Position numbers and translations under genes: made by a program. Of a stretch of DNA of 20,298 nucleotides, positions 14,977 to 20,298 are shown piece after piece. The notes under the pieces are model-generated. The model did no database searches, was not told the origin of the DNA, and was given only the letters and a program-made list of their open reading frames with translations. The number at the start of each line of letters is the position of its first letter. Positions within the stretch are counted from its first letter, which is position 1. Origin of the DNA: Clostridiales bacterium (lineage in GTDB: Bacteria; Bacillota; Clostridia; Oscillospirales; CAG-272); the NCBI GenBank assembly GCA_016280525.1, contig JAEEGW010000207.1, positions 1 through 20,298 of the forward strand, written 5' to 3'.

Positions 14977-17900
14977 ATGTATAACAAGGTTGACACGTCG
15001 CTTGATTTCGTATCGCGCGAAAAAGCGGTAAGAGAATTCTGGGAGAAAAACAAAATATTCGAAAAAAGCATGAGCCTGCGTGAGGGAAAAGAAGACTTCA
15101 CGTTCTACGACGGACCGCCTACGGCAAACGGCAAGCCGCATATAGGCCACGTTCTGACGCGCGTCATAAAGGATATGATCCCGCGCTACAGAACGATGAA
15201 GGGCTATCACGTCCTGCGCAAAGCCGGCTGGGACACTCACGGCCTGCCGGTCGAAATAGAGGTCGAAAAACTTCTCGGCCTGAACGGCAAGGATCAGATA
15301 GAACAGTACGGACTTGAGCCGTTTATCAAAAAATGTAAAGAGAGCGTCTGGAAATACAAGGGTATGTGGGAGGATTTCTCCGGCACGGTCGGCTACTGGG
15401 TCGATATGGACAACCCTTATATCACATACGACGACAACTATATAGAGTCCGAATGGTGGGCGTTAAAAGAAATATGGAACAAGGGTCTTTTATACAAAGG
15501 CTTCAAAATAGTTCCGTACTGCCCGCGCTGCGGCACGCCGTTATCGTCTGCCGAGGTATCGCAGGGATATAAGACGGTAAAAGAGCGCTCCGCTATCGTC
15601 AGATTCAAATGCAAGGACGAGGACGCGTATTTCTTAGTATGGACCACAACGCCGTGGACGCTTCCGTCAAACGTTGCGCTTTGCGTCAACCCGGATGATA
15701 CGTACGTCAAGGTAAAATGCGTTGACGGATATACGTATTACATGGCGAAAGCTCTGCTCGATTCCGTTTTAGGAAAGCTTTCCGAAAACGGTGAAAAAGC
15801 GTACGAGATATTGAAAGAATACAATGGCAAAGACCTTGAATATAAAGAATACGAGCCGCTTTTCGACAGCTCCGCAAAAGTCGCCGGAAAGCAGAACAAA
15901 AAAGGCTTTTTCGTGACCTGTGACGGCTACGTCACCATGTCGGACGGTACCGGTATCGTCCACATAGCGCCCGCGTTCGGTGAAGACGACGCGAACGTAG
16001 GCAGAAAATACGATCTGCCGTTCGTCCAGCTCGTAAACGGCAAAGGCGAGATGACGGAAGAAGCGCCGTGTGCCGGAATGTTCGTAAAAGACGCCGACCC
16101 GGAGCTTTTGAAGCAGCTGAAGATCGAGGGCAAACTGTTTGACGCGCCTAAATTCGAGCACGAATATCCGCATTGCTGGCGCTGCGACACTCCGCTGATC
16201 TACTACGCACGCGAATCGTGGTATATAAAAGAAACCGCCGTTCGTGACGATCTTTTGAGAAACAACGACACGGTCAACTGGATACCCGAATCCATAGGCA
16301 AAGGCCGTTTCGGCAACTGGCTTGAAAATATACAGGACTGGGCGATCTCCCGTAACAGATACTGGGGCACGCCGCTGAATATCTGGGAATGCGAATGCGG
16401 AAACCTTGAATGTATAGGCTCACGTGCGGAATTAGCCGAAAAGACCGGCGATCCCGATACGGCGAAGGTCGAGCTCCACAGACCGTATATAGACGACGTG
16501 ACGTTCAAATGCGCAAAGTGCGGCAAGACGATGCACAGAGTACCGGAGGTCATAGACTGCTGGTTCGACTCCGGCGCCATGCCGTTCGCGCAGTGGCATT
16601 ATCCTTTTGAAAATCAACAGCTTTTCAAAACGCAGTTCCCGGCGGACTTCATATCGGAAGCTATAGACCAGACGCGCGGCTGGTTCCATTCGCTCATGGC
16701 GGAATCCACGCTTCTGTTCAATAAGAGCCCGTATAAGAACGTTATAGTTTTAGGCCACGTCCAGGACGAAAACGGACAGAAAATGTCCAAGTCCAAGGGC
16801 AACGCCGTAGACCCGTTCGAGGCGCTCAACGCGCACGGCGCGGACGCGATACGCTGGTATTTTTACTCAAACAGCGCGCCGTGGCTGCCTAACCGCTTCA
16901 GCAAAACCGCCGTCGTTGAAGGTCAGCGCAAATTTATGGGAACCCTTTGGAATACCTACGGTTTCTTCGTGCTTTACGCGAATATAGACGAATTTGACGC
17001 TTCAAAATATCAGCTTGAATACGACAAGCTCCAGGTAATAGACAAGTGGGTGTTATCAAAGCTGAATTCGCTTGTAAAGACGGTTGACGATCATCTTGAA
17101 AACTACCGCATAACCGAAACGGCGAGAGCGATGGAAAAATTCGTGGACGAGCTTTCAAACTGGTACGTCCGCCGCTGCCGCGAGCGTTTCTGGGCGAAGG
17201 ATATGACGGACGACAAGATAGCCGCGTATATGACGCTTTATACGTGCCTCGTAACGTTTGCAGAACTGTCCGCGCCGCTTATACCGTTTATGGCGGAGCA
17301 GATATATCAGAACCTCGTTGCAAATCTCGATAAGACCGCGCCGGAATCGGTGCATCTCTGCGATTTCCCGACCGCGAACGAAGCTTATATCGATCTTGAG
17401 CTTGAAAAGACGATGGACGAGGCGGTCAATATCGTATCTCTCGGCCGCGCCTGCAGAAACGCCGCCGTCATAAAGAACCGTCAGCCGCTGTCCGTAATGT
17501 ATATCAACGCGCCGGCTAAGCTGAACGAATTCTATACGGATATAATCAAAGACGAGCTCAACGTCAAATCCGCGCAGTTCACGGACGATTTAAGAGCTTT
17601 CACGACTTATTCGTTCAAGCCGCAGCTTAAAACTCTCGGCAGAAAGCTCGGTAAAAACATAAACGCCTTCCGCGAATATTTAACAACGATTGACGGCAAC
17701 GCCGCTATGGACGAGATAAACGCGACGGGCGGCATAAAGGTAACGCTTGACGGTGTAGAAATGTTCATTGAGAAAGAAGATTTGTTGATAGACGCCGCAA
17801 AGGTGGAAGGGTATGAATCCATATCCGACTTCGGCGTGACGGTAGTTCTTGACACCAAGCTGACCGAAAAGCTTATCGAAGAGGGCTTCGTGCGCGAGGT

Positions 17901-18129
17901 AATATCCAAACTGCAGACTATGCGCAAGGACGCCGGATTTGAGGTCATGGACAGAATAAACGTAACGCTTTTAGTCTGCGATAAGATAAAAGCGTACGTG
18001 GAAAATAACATGGACCAGATCAAAGACGAAACCTTAGCGGACAGCGTATCGTTTACAGAGCCTAAGGGCTACGTCAAAGACTGGAACGTAAACGGAGAAG
18101 ACTCTGTCTTCGGCGTGGAAAAAATATAA
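14977..18129 (+). CDS. ileS: isoleucyl-tRNA synthetase (type 2-like)
   Basis: A 1050-residue class I synthetase charging tRNA-Ile. Landmarks are PHIGH (54-58) in GPPTANGKPHIGHVLTRVI, KAGWDTHGLPVEIEVEK, the editing-domain WTTTPWTLPSN (222-232), GTGIVHIAPAFGEDD, paired cysteines (HCWRC, FKCAKC) and KMSKSKGN (602-609). The lysine after KMSKS, the extended N-terminal region and the length above 1030 place it with the eukaryote-like type 2 enzymes, a group known for reduced mupirocin sensitivity; that phenotype is inferred. The ATP-binding motif is the normal HIGH, not the altered form linked to extreme resistance. AAGGAG lies 5 nt before the ATG. The T-box-like leader with an ATC specifier upstream agrees with the assignment. 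Probably co-transcribed with the DUF218 gene that starts 3 nt later. Confidence 0.98.
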   Translation: MYNKVDTSLDFVSREKAVREFWEKNKIFEKSMSLREGKEDFTFYDGPPTANGKPHIGHVLTRVIKDMIPRYRTMKGYHVLRKAGWDTHGLPVEIEVEKLLGLNGKDQIEQYGLEPFIKKCKESVWKYKGMWEDFSGTVGYWVDMDNPYITYDDNYIESEWWALKEIWNKGLLYKGFKIVPYCPRCGTPLSSAEVSQGYKTVKERSAIVRFKCKDEDAYFLVWTTTPWTLPSNVALCVNPDDTYVKVKCVDGYTYYMAKALLDSVLGKLSENGEKAYEILKEYNGKDLEYKEYEPLFDSSAKVAGKQNKKGFFVTCDGYVTMSDGTGIVHIAPAFGEDDANVGRKYDLPFVQLVNGKGEMTEEAPCAGMFVKDADPELLKQLKIEGKLFDAPKFEHEYPHCWRCDTPLIYYARESWYIKETAVRDDLLRNNDTVNWIPESIGKGRFGNWLENIQDWAISRNRYWGTPLNIWECECGNLECIGSRAELAEKTGDPDTAKVELHRPYIDDVTFKCAKCGKTMHRVPEVIDCWFDSGAMPFAQWHYPFENQQLFKTQFPADFISEAIDQTRGWFHSLMAESTLLFNKSPYKNVIVLGHVQDENGQKMSKSKGNAVDPFEALNAHGADAIRWYFYSNSAPWLPNRFSKTAVVEGQRKFMGTLWNTYGFFVLYANIDEFDASKYQLEYDKLQVIDKWVLSKLNSLVKTVDDHLENYRITETARAMEKFVDELSNWYVRRCRERFWAKDMTDDKIAAYMTLYTCLVTFAELSAPLIPFMAEQIYQNLVANLDKTAPESVHLCDFPTANEAYIDLELEKTMDEAVNIVSLGRACRNAAVIKNRQPLSVMYINAPAKLNEFYTDIIKDELNVKSAQFTDDLRAFTTYSFKPQLKTLGRKLGKNINAFREYLTTIDGNAAMDEINATGGIKVTLDGVEMFIEKEDLLIDAAKVEGYESISDFGVTVVLDTKLTEKLIEEGFVREVISKLQTMRKDAGFEVMDRINVTLLVCDKIKAYVENNMDQIKDETLADSVSFTEPKGYVKDWNVNGEDSVFGVEKI

Positions 18130-18132
18130 AAT

Positions 18133-18990
18133 ATGAACTTCTTTATAAAGATCATAATCGCCCTCATACTGGCGATACTGTCTCTCATCAACGGCGGCGC
18201 GTACACGCCGCCGAAAAAGACGGTCAAAGAGCTGATAGAGGAAGCGGTTGTCACGTACGGCTATTATGAAGACGCGGGCATCGCAAGATCGGACGAGCTT
18301 TTACAGCAGCTGAAAGAAGCCGACCCGGTGCAGGGCGAGCGCTGGTCAAAGATAATGGGAATGTGGCGCGCCGGCCTGCGGCAGAAAATGAATTACGACG
18401 TTTTGCCAGACGGCCTGCCGGACACGGACGAGCTGTGCATAGTCGTTTTGGGCTTTGAGCTTCAGGACGACGGACAGATGAGAAACGAGCTTGTCAAACG
18501 CCTTGAGATCGCGCTCGCAAGCGCAAACAAGTACAAACACGCGTATATCGTCTGCACCGGCGGCGGAACGGCGTCAAACAACAAAAAGATAACGGAAGCC
18601 GGACAGATGGCAAAGTGGATCATATCTCACGGTATAGAAGAGAGCCGCGTCATAATCGAGAACAGATCTGAAACCACGGCGCAGAACGCCATATACACGT
18701 ACGAAATTCTGAAAGCAAGCTATCCTCAGGTAAAAAAGATCGCCATCGTTTCAAGCGATTATCATATTGAGCCGAGCATTCTTTTCTTTGAAGCAATATC
18801 TATCCTGCGCGGCGATCAGGGGACGGACAGAGAAATAAAAGTCGTATCCAACGCCGCCTGGAAAGCGCCGGAACACGTGCTTTCCGTTCTTTTCCGCGCC
18901 GGCGGTCTGATAGAGATAACGGGTGACGAAAAGACGGCGAAGGCGATATACAACAGAACGTACGACTTTGAATCCGTGTCGCCGTTTTAA
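18133..18990 (+). CDS. membrane-anchored DUF218 (YdcF/SanA-like) protein
   Basis: A 285-residue protein with one N-terminal hydrophobic helix (3-20) and a DUF218 Rossmann-like domain at about 100-275. Motifs are VVLGFELQDDGQM (104-116), CTGGGTA (141-147), TEAGQMAKWIISHGI (154-168), ENRSETTAQNA (176-186) and VSSDYHIEPS (206-215), with the conserved acid, asparagine and histidine of the family. DUF218 proteins include E. coli SanA, YdcF and ElyC, linked to envelope integrity; a specific reaction is not established. The domain should face outside if the helix is an uncleaved anchor. The gene follows ileS by 3 nt and has only a weak ribosome binding site, so its output probably depends on ileS transcription. 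An about 80-residue helical stretch between anchor and domain is unassigned. Confidence 0.87.
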   Translation: MNFFIKIIIALILAILSLINGGAYTPPKKTVKELIEEAVVTYGYYEDAGIARSDELLQQLKEADPVQGERWSKIMGMWRAGLRQKMNYDVLPDGLPDTDELCIVVLGFELQDDGQMRNELVKRLEIALASANKYKHAYIVCTGGGTASNNKKITEAGQMAKWIISHGIEESRVIIENRSETTAQNAIYTYEILKASYPQVKKIAIVSSDYHIEPSILFFEAISILRGDQGTDREIKVVSNAAWKAPEHVLSVLFRAGGLIEITGDEKTAKAIYNRTYDFESVSPF

Positions 18991-19023
18991 CGAACACCCG
19001 AAGATGCACAATACGGTGATTTT

Positions 19024-19389
19024 ATGGATAAAAAGAATATAATTCCGACTGTTTTCTTTATAATTTCGATCATTCTTCTTGTTATTTCCGTTGCTTTATC
19101 TGTGATCGCGATAATGATCTTAACGTTTCGCCCGGATACCGGTACCGCCGATGAACCGACAGCGTTTATAGGTGTCGTTTTACTTGCAATATATCAGGTC
19201 ATCGGTTCTGTCTACGTTATAATATTTGATTTTATAACGTCCTTTTTAGCGACGCTGTTTGCAATGCTTTCGTCACAAAAAGCTCCGGAAAAATTCAGAA
19301 TTCCGGGCAGAATAATAGGTGTTATATCGTTTTTGATTTGTATTTTTGCTTTACTGTTTTTCATTCTTCTTGTATTTAAAGTATTATAA
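19024..19389 (+). CDS. small hydrophobic membrane protein, unknown function
   Basis: A 121-residue protein with hydrophobic segments at about 9-34, 47-82 (long, one or two helices) and 96-120. It has a short acidic loop around DTGTADEP (38-45) and a basic loop KAPEKFRIPGR (86-96). The ribosome binding site GGTGAT is weak, and the gene starts 33 nt after the DUF218 stop. It is A/T-rich like the two small membrane genes at 14020-14672, with a similar size and helix count, but clear sequence similarity is not visible. Not recognised as a known family; no function proposed. Confidence 0.7.
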   Translation: MDKKNIIPTVFFIISIILLVISVALSVIAIMILTFRPDTGTADEPTAFIGVVLLAIYQVIGSVYVIIFDFITSFLATLFAMLSSQKAPEKFRIPGRIIGVISFLICIFALLFFILLVFKVL

Positions 19390-19417
19390 GTAACTGATTA
19401 AAAACGGACGGAATATT

Positions 19418-19972
19418 ATGGTATTATTTATAAACTGCTGTGTCAGAGAAAATTCAAGAACGGCGCTCTTGGCAAACGATCTGCTTTCAAAAATAAAAAA
19501 GCCGTATACCGAGCTTAAGCTCGACGGGTACGTTTTTCCGCGTGTTGATGAAAATTATCTTAAAAAGCGCGATACGCTTATAAGTCAAAGCCGGTTTGAC
19601 GATCCGACGTTCGGTCTTGCAAGGCAATTTGCGGAAGCGGATGAAATAGTCATAGCCGCACCGTTCTGGGATCTGTCGTTTCCGGCTGTGCTGAAACAGT
19701 ACTTTGAGATAATAAACGTCATAGGCGTGACTTTTAAGTATAACGAGCAGGGAATACCGGAAGGGCTTTGCATGGCAAAAAAGCTGTATTACGTCACGAC
19801 GGCGGGCGGTGAATACTTCCCGGAGGAATACGGCTTCGGCTACGTCAAAGCTCTGGCGCAAAACTTCTACGGCATAAAAGACGTAAGACTTATTAAGGCG
19901 ACCGGGCTTGATATATACGGCGCGGATACGGATAAAATATTATCCGACTGTATGAAAAACATAATTGTATAA
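19418..19972 (+). CDS. flavodoxin-fold NAD(P)H oxidoreductase (AzoR/NQO-like)
   Basis: A 184-residue Flavodoxin_2-type protein expected to bind FMN and reduce quinones, azo or nitro compounds with NAD(P)H. VLFINCCVRENSRT (2-15) is the first strand and phosphate-binding loop. EIVIAAPFWDLSFPAVLKQY (76-95) followed by IINVIGVTFKY matches the AzoR pattern in which the flavin-facing P-x-W/Y-N/D loop precedes the dimer helix. The VTTAGGEY segment (about 126-133) is the second flavin loop. The length is slightly below AzoR (about 200). GGA stands 8 nt before the ATG, 28 nt after the preceding membrane-protein gene. Physiological substrate unknown; cytosolic. Confidence 0.85.
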   Translation: MVLFINCCVRENSRTALLANDLLSKIKKPYTELKLDGYVFPRVDENYLKKRDTLISQSRFDDPTFGLARQFAEADEIVIAAPFWDLSFPAVLKQYFEIINVIGVTFKYNEQGIPEGLCMAKKLYYVTTAGGEYFPEEYGFGYVKALAQNFYGIKDVRLIKATGLDIYGADTDKILSDCMKNIIV

Positions 19973-19973
19973 T

Positions 19974-20012
19974 AAACTACGGCGCGGTCAATAAAACCGC
20001 GCCGTAGTTTTT
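19974..20012. terminator. strong hairpin terminator between convergent genes
   Basis: A 15-bp perfect stem, AAACTACGGCGCGGT (19974-19988) and ACCGCGCCGTAGTTT (19996-20010), with loop CAATAAA and a T-run on the plus strand. It ends the AzoR-like transcript. On the minus strand the tail reads TTTATTATA, so it may also stop the convergent aminotransferase gene, less efficiently. Confidence 0.93.
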
Positions 20013-20028
20013 ATAAAGGAAATAACAA

Positions 20029-20298
20029 TCACTGTTTTGCACAGACGTCTTTTATAACGCCCAGAGCTTTTATCAAAAGTTCTTCCGGAATGTTGAGCGC
20101 CGGGAGAAGACGGAGCTTTCCGTGCGCGGCGGTGAGGCAGAGAACGCCGTTCTGCAAGCACTCGTTTACAACGTCGTTAAGCGGACGCTTTGTCGTTATA
20201 CCGACCATAAGTCCGAGCCCCGTGACCTCTGTAATGCCCGGCGCGCCGGTGAGCTCTTTTTTGATCAGCTCACCTTTTTTTGCTACCTCGTCAAGCAG
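20029..20298 (-). CDS. argD: class III aminotransferase C-terminus, probably acetylornithine aminotransferase
   Basis: The last 89 codons plus TGA of a minus-strand gene whose 5' part lies beyond the window. The visible sequence has TEVTGLGLMVGI, then VLCLTAAHGKLRLLPALNI and a closing helix ending VIKDVCAKQ. The GLGLM-G segment and the LT-x-x-x-x-x-LRLLPALNI strand are typical of the small C-terminal domain of ArgD-type PLP enzymes (N-acetylornithine to N-acetylglutamate semialdehyde, arginine synthesis). The PLP lysine is in the missing part. Other class III aminotransferases such as ornithine or 4-aminobutyrate enzymes are less likely but not excluded. Convergent with the AzoR-like gene across the hairpin terminator. 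Confidence 0.8.
   Translation of the reverse strand: MLDEVAKKGELIKKELTGAPGITEVTGLGLMVGITTKRPLNDVVNECLQNGVLCLTAAHGKLRLLPALNIPEELLIKALGVIKDVCAKQ

Noticed and set aside
15769..18023. Minus-strand ORFs of 66-138 codons opposite ileS
   Set aside because: Shadows of an intact synthetase gene.

Overview
The window looks like a chromosomal segment from an anaerobic Bacillota, class Clostridia, probably an uncultured gut-type lineage. This rests on the paired GlgC/GlgD ADP-glucose pyrophosphorylase subunits, a T-box-type leader in front of ileS, a YhbD-type regulator beside a bactofilin, strong AGGAGG ribosome binding sites, and heavy use of ATA for isoleucine in DNA of intermediate GC. The taxonomic placement is inference; there is no rRNA in the window.

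Left part, minus strand (1-10965): a seven-gene operon read from a good sigma-A-type promoter at 10937-10965, in the order glgB, glgC, glgD, glgA, glgP, a cytosolic GH13 alpha-amylase-family enzyme, and an aconitase-family hydratase cut by the window edge. GlgC/GlgD would make ADP-glucose, GlgA elongate, GlgB branch, GlgP phosphorolyse and the GH13 enzyme trim residual malto-oligosaccharides, so synthesis and breakdown of glycogen are in one transcript. Every junction is 19 nt or less and two overlap (ATGA and TAATG), which ties the unrelated-looking hydratase tightly to the glycogen genes.

Middle, plus strand (11022-14672): rpe (pentose phosphate epimerase) and a secreted, membrane- or wall-anchored CBM9/DOMON-like protein, closed by a clear terminator. 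Then comes a two-gene YhbD-like regulator/bactofilin operon whose consensus promoter carries two near-identical dyads, followed by two small three-helix membrane proteins behind another consensus promoter with a hairpin leader.

Right part (14702-20298): an extended -10 promoter drives a leader with the hallmarks of an isoleucine T-box (ATC specifier), but I find no UGGN element in it. It precedes a type-2-like ileS and a DUF218 protein 3 nt behind. A small membrane protein and an AzoR-like flavoprotein follow, ending in a strong hairpin terminator shared with a convergent, truncated acetylornithine-aminotransferase-like gene.

No tRNA, rRNA, insertion sequence, CRISPR array or phage gene was seen. 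The most interesting items are the atypical T-box leader, the double-dyad promoter of the bactofilin operon with the strict 17-residue repeat of the bactofilin, and the hydratase fused by overlap to the glycogen operon.
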